Shown: positions 1-9,591, counted from the stretch's first letter. The stretch: 10,838 nucleotides of DNA from Anaerolineales bacterium (GCA_027019845.1 JALUWE010000282.1:1-10838), one strand, 5' to 3'. Notes: generated by a model not told the origin, from the sequence alone. A program made the numbers and translations.

Positions 1-942
1 GACGCGCCCTGGTTCTTCGTTGAAACCTACTTCTACCGCCGCATCCTGGAGGCCAGCGGCTATTTTGGCGGCGATTTGCCGGGCTACGACCCCTTCCGCT
101 TCGAGAAAACCCGCGGGCGAGCGGCCTCCCAAAACGCGGTGCGCGCCCTGTGCAGCCGCGTCCAGTCCTGGCTGGACAGCCGCTCCCCTCAGAAAGCCCT
201 TCCCTGCTTGCTGCACATCGATCTGTGGGGCAACCAGGCCGACCTGAGCCTGTGGCCGGTGGACGACGAAAGCGCAGCCAGCAACGCGCCGCCAGACCCC
301 GGCGCGGAGCACCTGCTGGTCGATCACGCGCCCGCAGTGAGCCACTATCTGGCGAATCAGGAACGCGGCCGCGTGGACATCCTGCTCGACAACGCCGGGC
401 TGGAACTGCTGGTCGATCTGCAACTGGCCGGATTCCTCCTGGCAGCCGGGCTGGCCGCGGAAGTACACCTGCACTGCAAAGCCCACCCCACCTTCGTCTC
501 CGATGCCATCGTTCAGGACGTGCGCGAGGCCATCCAGTCGCTGGCCGCGGATGAGCACCCCGCGGCGCGCGCCTGCGGCCAGCGGCTGCAAACCGCGCTC
601 GAAAACCGCACCCTGCACCTGCACGCGCATTTCTTCTGGAACTCGCCGCTGGCCTTTTGGGACGCGCCCGCGGACCTGCACGCCGAACTCAGCCGTGCCG
701 CGCTGATCATCAGCAAGGGCGACGCCAACTACCGCCGTTTACTGGGCGACCGGCTGTGGCCGTTCGACACCCCGTTCGAGCAGATCATGGCCTACACGCC
801 CGCGCCCCTGCTCGCGCTGCGTGTGTTCAAAGCCGAACTGGCCGCCGGCCTCAGCCCTGCGGTCGTCGAAAAAGTCTCCAAAAAAGACCCCCACTGGCTC
901 ACCAATGGCCGCTGGGGAGTGATCCAATGGACAGGAACATGA
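1..942 (+). CDS. ARMT1-family (DUF89) damage-control phosphatase, 5'-truncated by the window
   Basis: The frame is open from the first base and ends in TGA at 940-942, giving 313 visible residues. The N-terminus lies outside the window. The family comprises metal-dependent phosphatases thought to hydrolyse damaged or surplus sugar-phosphate metabolites in the cytoplasm. Matches I recognise are the LLDNAG-ELLVDLQLAGFLL block (Asp130-Asn131 of the fragment, the expected metal-binding Asp-Asn pair), HCKAHPTFVSDA, and the C-terminal SKGDANYRRLLGDR block followed by TPF, ALRVFKAELAAGL and WLTNGRWGVIQ. These are the usual conserved parts in the usual order. The internal start sometimes proposed near 76 would cut off family sequence (ETYFYRRILEASGYF) and is not the real start. 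The gene overlaps the following carboxypeptidase gene, so the two are probably cotranscribed and translationally coupled. The family assignment is firm; the physiological substrate is unknown. Confidence 0.88.
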   Translation, partial: DAPWFFVETYFYRRILEASGYFGGDLPGYDPFRFEKTRGRAASQNAVRALCSRVQSWLDSRSPQKALPCLLHIDLWGNQADLSLWPVDDESAASNAPPDPGAEHLLVDHAPAVSHYLANQERGRVDILLDNAGLELLVDLQLAGFLLAAGLAAEVHLHCKAHPTFVSDAIVQDVREAIQSLAADEHPAARACGQRLQTALENRTLHLHAHFFWNSPLAFWDAPADLHAELSRAALIISKGDANYRRLLGDRLWPFDTPFEQIMAYTPAPLLALRVFKAELAAGLSPAVVEKVSKKDPHWLTNGRWGVIQWTGT

Positions 943-2447
943 ACACCACCTTCAACCAACTCAAAACCCTGCTCCAAGAAGTCCACGACCTGACCAAAGC
1001 CAGCGCGGTGCTGGGCTGGGACCGGCAGACGTACATGCCGCCCGGCGGTGCGGCCGCGCGCTCCCGCCAGATGAGCACCCTTTCCAAACTGGTTCACGAG
1101 CGGCTGACCAGCGACGAGATGGGCGAGTTACTCGAATCCCTGGATGAGTGGCACCGCAGCCTGGACCCGGATTCGGACGAGGCCGCGCTGATCCGCTACG
1201 CGCGCCGCGAATTCACCCGCGGCCGCGCGGTGCCCGCCGATCTGGTTCAAGAAATGACCCTGGCCACCGGGGAAGCCAACCGCGTCTGGCAGCAGGCCCG
1301 TAAAGAGGATGATTTTCGCAAATTCCTGCCGCACCTCGAAAAGATGTTCGACCTGGCCCGGCAATACGCGGCCTGCTTCCCGCACTTCGAGCACCCCTAC
1401 GATGCCCTCCTCGACCGCTTCGAGCAAGGGCTGACCAAAGCCGAACTGACTCGTATTTTCGAGGCCATCAAACGCCCCCAGAGCGAGCTGTTCAAAGCCA
1501 TCCTGGGCAGCGGCGTGGAGATCGACGACCGGATGCTGCGCCAGCATTTTCCCGCGGACGCGCAGATCGCGGCCAGCCTGGAAGCAGCCCAGATGCTGGG
1601 CTTCGACCTGCAGCGCGGGCGGCTCGACCTGACCACCCACCCCTTCGCCAGCGCGTTCAGCGTGAACGACGCCCGCATCACCACCCGCGTCAACGAGAAC
1701 TTCCTGAACGCCTGCCTGTTCGGAACGTTACACGAAACCGGCCACGCGCTGTACGAGCTGGGCGTGGCGCCGCGCCTGGAGGGGCTGCCGCTGGCGCGGG
1801 GCACCTCCTCCGGGGTCCACGAGAGCCAGTCCCGCCTGTTCGAGAACCTGATCGGGCGCAGCCGCGCGTTTGCCCGCGCCCTGCTGCCGGTGTTACAAAA
1901 ACACTTCCCCGCGCAATTGGGCGATGCCAGCGTGGAGGCGTTCTACCGCGCGATCAACAAAGTGCAGCCCTCCTTCATCCGTGTCGAAGCCGACGAGGTC
2001 TCCTACAACCTGCACATCATCGTGCGCTTCGAGATCGAGGTCGCCCTGATCGAGGGCGGTCTGGCCCCGGCAGATTTACCGGACGCCTGGCGGCAGAAGT
2101 TCGAGCAATACCTGGGCATCACCCCGCCCACGGACCGGGAGGGCGTGCTGCAAGACGTACACTGGTCGTGGGGGCTGATCGGGCACTTTCAGTCCTACGC
2201 GCTGGGCAACATCCTCGCCTGCCAGTGGTGGGAGCGGATGCGGGACGACCTCCCCGACCCGGACGCGCTGATGGCCGCCGGGAACATCACCCCCCTCCGG
2301 GAGTGGCTGATCGAGCACGTCCACCGCCACGGGCGCAAGTACCCGCCCCAGGAGCTGGTCCGCCGCGTCACCGGCGGCCCCATCGACCCCGCGCCCTACC
2401 TGCGCTACCTGCAAGCTAAATACGGCCAGATTTACGCAGTGGGATGA
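927..2447 (+). CDS. M32 (Taq-type) zinc metallocarboxypeptidase
   Basis: This 506-residue cytoplasmic metallocarboxypeptidase removes C-terminal residues from peptides. Its length matches the roughly 500-residue M32 family. The zinc motif HETGH lies at residues 269-273, and the third ligand region HESQSR puts Glu at 299. That is the spacing I recall for the Pyrococcus furiosus enzyme, which supports this start. The family blocks IRVEADEVSYNLHII and GVLQDVHWSWG...YALGN are present. I chose ATG 927 because GGGGAG at 914-919 sits 7 bases upstream. An alternative ATG at 939 overlaps the upstream stop as ATGA and has AGGA only 2 bases away; it would remove four residues. The open frame continues upstream to 657, but that part is the phosphatase gene read out of frame. 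No terminator is visible after the stop. The start of the aconitase promoter lies 8 bases downstream. Confidence 0.95.
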   Translation: MDRNMNTTFNQLKTLLQEVHDLTKASAVLGWDRQTYMPPGGAAARSRQMSTLSKLVHERLTSDEMGELLESLDEWHRSLDPDSDEAALIRYARREFTRGRAVPADLVQEMTLATGEANRVWQQARKEDDFRKFLPHLEKMFDLARQYAACFPHFEHPYDALLDRFEQGLTKAELTRIFEAIKRPQSELFKAILGSGVEIDDRMLRQHFPADAQIAASLEAAQMLGFDLQRGRLDLTTHPFASAFSVNDARITTRVNENFLNACLFGTLHETGHALYELGVAPRLEGLPLARGTSSGVHESQSRLFENLIGRSRAFARALLPVLQKHFPAQLGDASVEAFYRAINKVQPSFIRVEADEVSYNLHIIVRFEIEVALIEGGLAPADLPDAWRQKFEQYLGITPPTDREGVLQDVHWSWGLIGHFQSYALGNILACQWWERMRDDLPDPDALMAAGNITPLREWLIEHVHRHGRKYPPQELVRRVTGGPIDPAPYLRYLQAKYGQIYAVG

Positions 2448-2455
2448 TCCTTCCA

Positions 2456-2484
2456 TTGAAATCTATCCTGCAAAACGCTATAAT
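2456..2484 (+). promoter_or_regulatory. Predicted housekeeping promoter for the aconitase gene
   Basis: TTGAAA at 2456-2461 and a perfect TATAAT at 2479-2484 are separated by exactly 17 bases. This is a near-consensus sigma-70/SigA promoter. Transcription would be expected to start near 2491, which is where the 9-mer repeat array begins. The aconitase mRNA would then carry a leader of about 209 nt made almost entirely of repeats. This is a sequence prediction without transcript data. Confidence 0.72.
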
Positions 2485-2491
2485 CGCGACC

Positions 2492-2541
2492 GTCTTACTG
2501 GTCTACTGGTCTTATTCGTCTTACTGGTCTTATTCGTCTTA
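2492..2541 (-). repeat. 9-mer tandem array (composite repeat copy 1, outer module)
   Basis: Successive units read GTCTTACTG, GTCTACTG (one base short), GTCTTATTC, GTCTTACTG, GTCTTATTC and a partial GTCTTA. On the minus strand the unit is AGAC(C/G)A(G/A)TA. The array at 9757-9819 has the same AGAC-x-A-R-T-x unit in the opposite orientation. It starts at the predicted transcription start of the aconitase leader. Confidence 0.85.
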
Positions 2542-2545
2542 GAGC

Positions 2546-2590
2546 ATCCCTATCGCTATCCCTATCCCTATTCCCTATCCCTATCCCCCC
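2546..2590 (-). repeat. 6-mer tandem array, CCCTAT / GGGATA type (copy 1)
   Basis: A run of ATCCCT / CCCTAT units with two imperfections (ATCGCT and a TTCCCT step) ends in a C-run. The complementary GGGATA array is found at 9592-9658. In this copy it lies between the 9-mers and the stem-loop, whereas in the 9.6-kb copy it lies next to the gene. Confidence 0.82.
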
Positions 2591-2594
2591 TCCC

Positions 2595-2640
2595 CATCCT
2601 TCGACTTCGAGCGGTCTGCGCCCGCCTTCCGCTCAGGATG
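2595..2640 (-). repeat. Stem-loop core of composite repeat, copy 1
   Basis: Outer arms CATCCT (2595-2600) and AGGATG (2635-2640) pair. Inner arms GAGCGG (2609-2614) and CCGCTC (2629-2634) pair. An unpaired eight-base TCGACTTC segment lies on one side. The minus strand matches the elements at 5490-5551 and 9695-9738, differing mainly in the central loop. No U-tract follows, so it is not a standard terminator. It would fold within the aconitase leader RNA. Confidence 0.85.
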
Positions 2641-2675
2641 CAATTACCCAATTACCCAATTACCCAATTACCAAT
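2641..2675 (-). repeat. 8-mer tandem array, TACCCAAT (copy 1, gene-proximal module)
   Basis: CAAT is followed by three exact TACCCAAT units and a shortened TACCAAT. On the minus strand this is the ATTGGGTA array seen at 5414 and 9659. It directly abuts the stem-loop, in the same register as the other two copies. It ends about 12 bases before the aconitase ribosome-binding site (GGAGA at 2688-2692). Confidence 0.88.
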
Positions 2676-2699
2676 ACCCCACCCCCCGGAGAACTCCCC

Positions 2700-5411
<2,712 letters not shown>

Positions 5412-5413
5412 GG

Positions 5414-5489
5414 ATTGGGTAATTGGATAATTGGGTAATTGGGTAATTGGGTAATTGGATAATTGGGTAATTGGGTAATTGGGTAATTG
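5414..5489 (+). repeat. 8-mer tandem array, ATTGGGTA (copy 2)
   Basis: Nine uninterrupted units run from 5414 to 5485. Seven are ATTGGGTA, and units two and six are ATTGGATA. A final ATTG joins directly to the stem-loop. The array begins three bases after the last base of the aconitase stop codon. It is the longest of the three 8-mer arrays and has no spacer errors, which suggests recent expansion. Confidence 0.93.
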
Positions 5490-5551
5490 CATCCTGAGCG
5501 GAGGGCGGGGAGAGTTCGTACCGAACTCCGGTCGCTCGAAGTCGAAGGATG
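5490..5551 (+). repeat. Stem-loop core of composite repeat, copy 2, with extra internal hairpin
   Basis: CATCCT (5490-5495) pairs with AGGATG (5546-5551). GAGCG (from 5496) pairs with CGCTC (5533-5537). The central part is longer than in the other copies and contains its own perfect hairpin, GAGTTCG-TAC-CGAACTC at 5512-5528. After the core, 5552-5575 holds a GGATATT doublet and an AGACTGGTC fragment that look like a decayed 9-mer module. No convincing promoter for the downstream lipoprotein gene was found between here and 5639. Confidence 0.86.
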
Positions 5552-5639
5552 GATATTGGATATTGGAGACTGGTCACTTCTTACCACGCTTAATCAGCTA
5601 CTCGAATCGCCACTCACCAACCACAAACAAGGAGCACCT

Positions 5640-6500
5640 ATGAACAAAAAAATCACCCTCTTCAGCATCCTGCTGGCCGCCCTGGTGTTGGCTGCCTGCG
5701 GGCAGGCTGCCCCGGGTGAGGAGGATGGCCCGGCAGAGGGCCTCACGGTGCGGCCGGTCAGCGAAATCGTGGATACCGACATCCTGGTCACCAACTTCGC
5801 CAGCAACGGCACGGCCACCCTGCCGGTAGACACCGCGGTGCCGGTGGCCTGTTCCGTGGTCTACGGCACTACGCCGGAGTTCGGCCAGTTGAGCGTGGAC
5901 AGCGACATGGCCGGTGGATCGCACCAGGAGCACAACCCGCTGCTCACCGGTTTGCAACCCGATACGCTGTACTACTTCCGGCTGCAAGGAGTGGACGACA
6001 ACGGCGTGCTGTACGTCTCCGAGGTGATGACCTTCCGCACCCCGCCCGCGGACCCGGAACAGGAGAGCCTGGTCAACCTGGCCTCGCCTGAGATGGGCGC
6101 GCAGATCACCGGTTACAGCAGCGCGTTCGGCGGCGCGGCGGTGGACGAGCGCTGGGGCGCGGGCAGCGCGTTCGACGGCGACCCCTCCACCGAGTGGTCC
6201 AGCGCAGGCGACGGCGACGCGGCCTGGATCGAGGTCACCCTGGCCAAACCGGCGCGCATCACCGGCATCCAGTTCCAGACCCGTTCGATGAGTGACGGCA
6301 GCGCAATCGCCCGCGCCTTCACCGTCACCACCGAGAGCGGCGAGGTGCTCGGCCCCTTCGAGTTGCCCGACGCGGGGCAGCCCTACACCTTCGAGACGGC
6401 CTTCGAGGCCCAAACCCTGCGCTTCGAACTGATCGAGACCACCGGCGGCAACACCGGCGCGGTGGACATCGCGGTGTTCGGGGAGTTCATCGAGCCGTAG
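5640..6500 (+). CDS. Secreted lipoprotein with fibronectin-III-like and discoidin-like (F5/8 type C) regions
   Basis: The predicted 286-residue lipoprotein starts at ATG 5640 with AAGGAG at 5629-5634. The signal peptide has a Lys-Lys N-terminus, a hydrophobic core and a lipobox LVLAAC, so Cys20 would be lipidated and the protein anchored outside the membrane. Residues of roughly 45-140 resemble a fibronectin type III or purple-acid-phosphatase-like beta sandwich (FASNGTATLPVDTAVPVACSVVYG; L-PDTLYYFRLQGVDDNG). From about 155 to the end it resembles a discoidin domain: NLAS, SAFDGDPSTEWSS, WIEVTLAKPARITGIQFQTR, and a terminal beta strand. Such domains bind carbohydrates, proteins or lipid headgroups; no catalytic residues are apparent. 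The next gene (patatin-like) starts 18 bases after the stop, so they likely form an operon. The open frame extends upstream through the repeat to 5487, but that extension is not supported. The specific ligand is unknown. Confidence 0.88.
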   Translation: MNKKITLFSILLAALVLAACGQAAPGEEDGPAEGLTVRPVSEIVDTDILVTNFASNGTATLPVDTAVPVACSVVYGTTPEFGQLSVDSDMAGGSHQEHNPLLTGLQPDTLYYFRLQGVDDNGVLYVSEVMTFRTPPADPEQESLVNLASPEMGAQITGYSSAFGGAAVDERWGAGSAFDGDPSTEWSSAGDGDAAWIEVTLAKPARITGIQFQTRSMSDGSAIARAFTVTTESGEVLGPFELPDAGQPYTFETAFEAQTLRFELIETTGGNTGAVDIAVFGEFIEP

Positions 6501-6518
6501 ACCCAGGGGAGGAGGCGC

Positions 6519-7589
6519 ATGGCGAAGTACCCGTTCAAAAATCTGGTCTTCCAGGGCGGCGGGGTCAAGACCTTCGCCTACCACGGCGCGCTGAGGGTGC
6601 TGGAGGCGCACGGTATTCTCGCGCAAATCGAACGCGTGGCCGGCACCTCCGCAGGGGCCACGCTGGCGACCGTGTTGAGCTTCCGCCTCCCGGCTGAGGA
6701 GACCATCCGCCTGCTGCAATCGGTGGATTACGCCAAAATCCCGCTGCGCTCCCGCTTTCGCCCCCCCCAATGGGCGCGCCGCACTCCCTGGGCGCTCGAA
6801 AAACGACTGGATAAGTTGCTCGGCCGGGTGGACAGCCTCAACCGCATGGTGCGCAGATACGGCTGGTATGCTAACGACTACGTCCACAACTGGCTGTGCA
6901 AAGTGATCGCGGAGCAGTGCGCGGGCAATGGCCGTGCCACCTTCGAGGACTTTCGCTCTCTGGGATACCGCGACCTGTACATCGTGGCGGCCAACCTCTC
7001 CACCCATCAGGTGACCGTTTTCTGCGCGGACAGCACCCCCGACGTGGCGGTGGCCGACGCGGTGGTCATGTCGGGCACCTTGCCGCTGTTCTTCGAGGCC
7101 GTGCAATTCGACGGTACACGTTTTGGCAGCGGGGATTTCTATGCAGATGGGGGGCTGGTGGCAAATTATCCGATCCACATTTTCGACCAACCCCAATTCG
7201 AGGCGGACAGCCGCCACTTTCTGCACGGCATCAACTGGGAGACGCTCGGCTGCCGCCTGTACACCCCCGCGGATTGCGCCCCCCAAAACCACGCCATCAC
7301 CGGCCTGCTGTCCTACGTGCAGAACATGTTCGCTACCCTGGCACACGCCCAGGCCGTGGCCTTCGAGAACAGCCTGGTAGACAAAATGCGCACCATCAAC
7401 ATCAGCGATTGCTGCGTGAACACCACTGATTTCCGCGTCCGCCCCAGGAAGGATGACCCCAAATACACCGCGCTGGTACAGGCCGGGGAAAACGCGGCGC
7501 GTGAATATCTGCAAAACTACAAGCTCCCCACCGACCGCTTCTACGACGTGAAAGCCAAATTCGCGGAGTTCCTTGCGCAGTGGCGGTGA
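6519..7589 (+). CDS. Patatin-like phospholipase
   Basis: This 356-residue patatin-family serine hydrolase presumably acts on phospholipids or other acyl lipids. The oxyanion-hole glycine run is GGGVKTFAYHGAL (from residue 13), the nucleophile elbow is GTSAG with Ser44, and the dyad Asp is Asp210 in DGGLVANYPI. The block SGTLPLFFEAVQF is the usual conserved proline-containing segment preceding it. All catalytic elements are intact and the order is standard. No signal peptide or transmembrane segment is visible, so it is probably cytoplasmic or peripheral. The start at ATG 6519 has a purine-rich GGGGAGGAGG just upstream, with only three bases to the ATG. It lies 18 bases after the lipoprotein gene and is probably cotranscribed. 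It ends at a convergent junction with the thiamine operon. The family is certain; the substrate is not. Confidence 0.93.
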   Translation: MAKYPFKNLVFQGGGVKTFAYHGALRVLEAHGILAQIERVAGTSAGATLATVLSFRLPAEETIRLLQSVDYAKIPLRSRFRPPQWARRTPWALEKRLDKLLGRVDSLNRMVRRYGWYANDYVHNWLCKVIAEQCAGNGRATFEDFRSLGYRDLYIVAANLSTHQVTVFCADSTPDVAVADAVVMSGTLPLFFEAVQFDGTRFGSGDFYADGGLVANYPIHIFDQPQFEADSRHFLHGINWETLGCRLYTPADCAPQNHAITGLLSYVQNMFATLAHAQAVAFENSLVDKMRTINISDCCVNTTDFRVRPRKDDPKYTALVQAGENAAREYLQNYKLPTDRFYDVKAKFAEFLAQWR

Positions 7590-7650
7590 AACGGCAACCA
7601 AAGAAAAACGCTGCGCCCGGAATCTCCAGAGCACTGGGAGCACTGAATCC

Positions 7651-7816
7651 CGCACACCGCACGTCAACCGCGTCCCGTTGGAGCACGGAAGGCACTGGGA
7701 CCACCGGAGGCACTGAACCCCGCACATCGCACCCGCACACCGCACGTCAACCGCGTCCCGTTGGAGCACGGAAGGCACTGGGACCACCGGAGGCACTGAA
7801 CCCCGCACATCGCACC
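7651..7816. repeat. Two exact tandem copies of an 83-bp intergenic repeat
   Basis: 7651-7733 and 7734-7816 are identical by eye over all 83 bases. A degenerate third end lies just before (7631-7660: GCACTG-GGAGCACTG-AATCCCGCAC). Inside each copy, a 9-base rhythm (GGAAGGCAC, TGGGACCAC, CGGAGGCAC) is followed by CGCACAT/CGCACC-type 7-mers. The repeat fills the convergent gap (7590-7823) between the patatin-like gene and the thiB-like gene. The only fold seen is a short GTCCC/GGGAC pairing with a 20-base loop. No U-tract was found, so I see no terminator. Confidence 0.9.
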
Positions 7817-7823
7817 CCGCACC

Positions 7824-8906
7824 CTACCTCAACACCACCTCGGTCCACGCCTCGATCCAGCGTTCGCGGTTGGCGGCGATCAGCGCGGGATCGAGCACCA
7901 CCGGGTTTTCGGGCACCGCCAGGTAGTCCACGAACTCCGGCTGCAATTGGGCGTTGGGGTTGACCGGGAAGACGAACATCTGGAGCGGGATGTCTTCCTG
8001 GAAGGTGGGCGAGAGCATGAAATCCACCCAGGCTTCGGCCAGGTCGCGGTTTTCCGTCCCGGCCAGGATGCCGACGAATTCGATCTGCCGGAAGCAGGCG
8101 CCGTCCCCGACGATGGCGCCGGTGGGCGGTTCGTCGAGCGGCTCCTCCGCGAAGATGACCTCGAACGGCGGGCTGGAGCCGTAGGACACCACCAGCGGAT
8201 CGCTGCCGCCCCATTGTGAGAACTCGCTGTAGTAGGCGGTCTCCCAGTCGTTGACCACATTGACCTCATTTTCGACCAGCCCGCGCCAGAAGTCCAGGTA
8301 GCCGTCCTCACCGAAGTGGCCGATGGTGGCGAACAGGAAGGCCAGACCGGGCGAGGAGGTGGCCGGGTTCTCGACGGTCAGCAGCCCTTTGTATTCGGGT
8401 TGGAGCAGGTCTTCGAGCGATTGCGGCACGGCCAGCCCCTTTTCCTCGAAATACGCCTTGTCGTAATTCAGGCACACGTCGCCAAAGTCCACGGGCAAGG
8501 CGCGGTTTTCGGGGTCCAGCTTGAAATCGCCGGGGATGTCGGCCAGCAAGGGCGAGTCGTATGGCTCGAAGATGCCTTCTTCGAGGGCGCGGCTGAGGAA
8601 GGTGTTGTCCACGCCGTAGAACACATCGGCCAGGGGCGCGCCTTTGGAGAGCACGGCCTTGTTGACCGCGCTGCCGGTGTCGCCCGAGAGCAGGAATTCG
8701 ACTTCGACGTTGTACTGCTGCTCGAACTGGGCCAGCACCTCTTCGGACACCGCGAATGAGTCGTGGGTCATCACTTTCAGGGTGCGCGGCCCGGCGGGGG
8801 TGGGGCCGGCCGTTTGGGTGGGTTGCGGGGAGGGGCTGGCTGCCTGCGCGCAGGCGGCGAGGGCGAGTGGGAGAAGGAGGGGGAGTAAGAAAAGCAGTTT
8901 TTTCAC
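7824..8906 (-). CDS. thiB: Thiamine ABC transporter substrate-binding lipoprotein (ThiB/TbpA-like)
   Basis: This 360-residue extracytoplasmic solute-binding protein is predicted to capture thiamine for an ABC importer. The start is GTG at 8904-8906, with GGAGGTG (plus-strand 8911-8917) ending four bases before it. The signal peptide KKLLFLLPLLLPLALAAC has a lipobox with Cys19, followed by a Ser/Pro/Thr-rich linker. The rest fits a type-2 periplasmic-binding fold: LKVMTHDSFAVSEEVL, GDTGSAVNKA, ADVFYGVDNTFLSRALEEGIFEPY, LPVDFGDVCLNYDK, PLVVSYGSSPPFEV and CFRQIEFVGILAGTENRDLAEAWVDFML. The last two resemble thiamine-binding TbpA. Ferric-iron binders share the fold, but the thiN neighbour and TPP riboswitch favour thiamine. 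The usual permease and ATPase genes do not follow; the next gene is convergent. The frame stays open upstream through thiN to 9821, which is coincidental. Confidence 0.9.
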   Translation of the reverse strand: MKKLLFLLPLLLPLALAACAQAASPSPQPTQTAGPTPAGPRTLKVMTHDSFAVSEEVLAQFEQQYNVEVEFLLSGDTGSAVNKAVLSKGAPLADVFYGVDNTFLSRALEEGIFEPYDSPLLADIPGDFKLDPENRALPVDFGDVCLNYDKAYFEEKGLAVPQSLEDLLQPEYKGLLTVENPATSSPGLAFLFATIGHFGEDGYLDFWRGLVENEVNVVNDWETAYYSEFSQWGGSDPLVVSYGSSPPFEVIFAEEPLDEPPTGAIVGDGACFRQIEFVGILAGTENRDLAEAWVDFMLSPTFQEDIPLQMFVFPVNPNAQLQPEFVDYLAVPENPVVLDPALIAANRERWIEAWTEVVLR

Positions 8907-8920
8907 GGTACACCTCCGAT

Positions 8921-8948
8921 TTTTGATTCTCGATTCTTGATTCTCGAT
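8921..8948 (-). repeat. Short 7-mer array between thiN and thiB
   Basis: Four consecutive 7-base units read TTTTGAT, TCTCGAT, TCTTGAT, TCTCGAT on the plus strand (ATC-A/G-AGA on the minus strand). They fill the 44-base gap between the thiN stop and the thiB start, ending just upstream of the thiB ribosome-binding site. The unit is unrelated in sequence to the 6-, 8- and 9-mers elsewhere, but the organisation is the same. Confidence 0.78.
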
Positions 8949-8950
8949 CT

Positions 8951-9577
8951 TCACCCCAAAAAAACACACACCACACCGTTTTGCAGCGCGATGGTGGCCG
9001 TGTGGGCTGCCATGCGGTTGCTGACCCCGCGCGGGGAGCCGAAGGGGAGGCTGGCGTTTTCGAGCGGCCAGGCCAGGCCGCGGTAAGTCAGGCCGCGGGC
9101 CTCGCCACGGAGGGGGAGCACGGAGACCGTCTCGCCGGGCGCGGCGCGCAGGGTCAGGCTTTCGCCGCCGCGCAGGATGAAAATTTGGGTGTTCCCGGCC
9201 ACGGCGCGGAGGCGGAGCGAGGCGTATTTGTCCGCGGCCAGCAGCAACAGGTTGGCGAAGGTCATGTCCCAGCGCCCGCCGAGCAGGCCGTAGAGGGTGA
9301 CGCGGGCGGCCGCGCGCGCCCGCGCCTGGTCGAGGGCCAGCTCGAGGTCGGTCTCGTCTTTGGCGGCGGGGTGGCGGATGAGGGTCGCGCCGTCCCGTTG
9401 GAGGCGGGCGACCTGCGCGGGGGTGAGCGAGTCCAGGTCGCCAATGATCACGTCGGGGGTCAGCCCCAGGCGGAGGGCGTGTTTTGCGCCCCCGTCCGCA
9501 GCGATCAGCAGGTCGTGCGGCGGGAGGCGGTTGGGGGGCGGGGTGAAGTCGCCATTGGCGAAGATGAGGGTGTGCAT
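8951..9577 (-). CDS. thiN: Thiamine pyrophosphokinase
   Basis: This 208-residue cytoplasmic enzyme transfers pyrophosphate from ATP to thiamine, giving thiamine diphosphate directly. Length and motifs fit the TPK family: ADGGA at 27-31, GDLDS at 46-50, KDETD at 73-77 and GGRWDMTFAN at 100-109. The last usually has His after the Asp, but here it is Met105. The C-terminal beta region (GETVSVLPLRGEARGLTYRGLAWPLENASL, then GVSN) matches the thiamine-binding domain. ATG at 9575-9577 is the first start in frame and gives a family-typical N-terminus. However, the upstream mRNA is pyrimidine-rich (ATCCCC, CACCCCC, ATCCCCCC) with no Shine-Dalgarno sequence. The gene lies downstream of a TPP riboswitch and terminator and upstream of the thiamine-binding lipoprotein gene, so product level should feed back on expression. 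Confidence 0.94.
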   Translation of the reverse strand: MHTLIFANGDFTPPPNRLPPHDLLIAADGGAKHALRLGLTPDVIIGDLDSLTPAQVARLQRDGATLIRHPAAKDETDLELALDQARARAAARVTLYGLLGGRWDMTFANLLLLAADKYASLRLRAVAGNTQIFILRGGESLTLRAAPGETVSVLPLRGEARGLTYRGLAWPLENASLPFGSPRGVSNRMAAHTATIALQNGVVCVFLG

Positions 9578-9591
9578 GGGGGGATGGGGGT

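Noticed and set aside
657..926. Upstream extension of the carboxypeptidase frame
   Set aside because: It is the phosphatase gene read in another frame (Arg/Ala/Gln-rich). The ribosome-binding site and family length support ATG 927.
5414..5489. CRISPR-like appearance of regularly spaced repeats
   Set aside because: The units are contiguous 8-mers with no unique spacers, there is no repeat of 24-40 bases, and no cas gene is present.
5487..5639. Upstream extension of the lipoprotein frame through the stem-loop
   Set aside because: It would bury the signal peptide about 50 residues inside the protein. AAGGAG precedes ATG 5640, which begins a textbook lipoprotein signal.
5552..5639. Promoter for the lipoprotein gene
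   Set aside because: TTGGAG at 5563 has no acceptable -10 at 16-19 bases. The nearest AT-rich hexamer (TAATCA at 5591) is 22 bases away.
5598..7808. A 736-residue minus-strand open frame across the lipoprotein and patatin-like genes
   Set aside because: It is antisense to two well-supported genes with good ribosome-binding sites and motifs. Its first part is just the 83-bp tandem repeat translated.
7580..7963. Plus-strand 127-residue frame after the patatin-like gene
   Set aside because: It is made of the 83-bp repeat and the antisense of the thiB 3' end, with no independent support.
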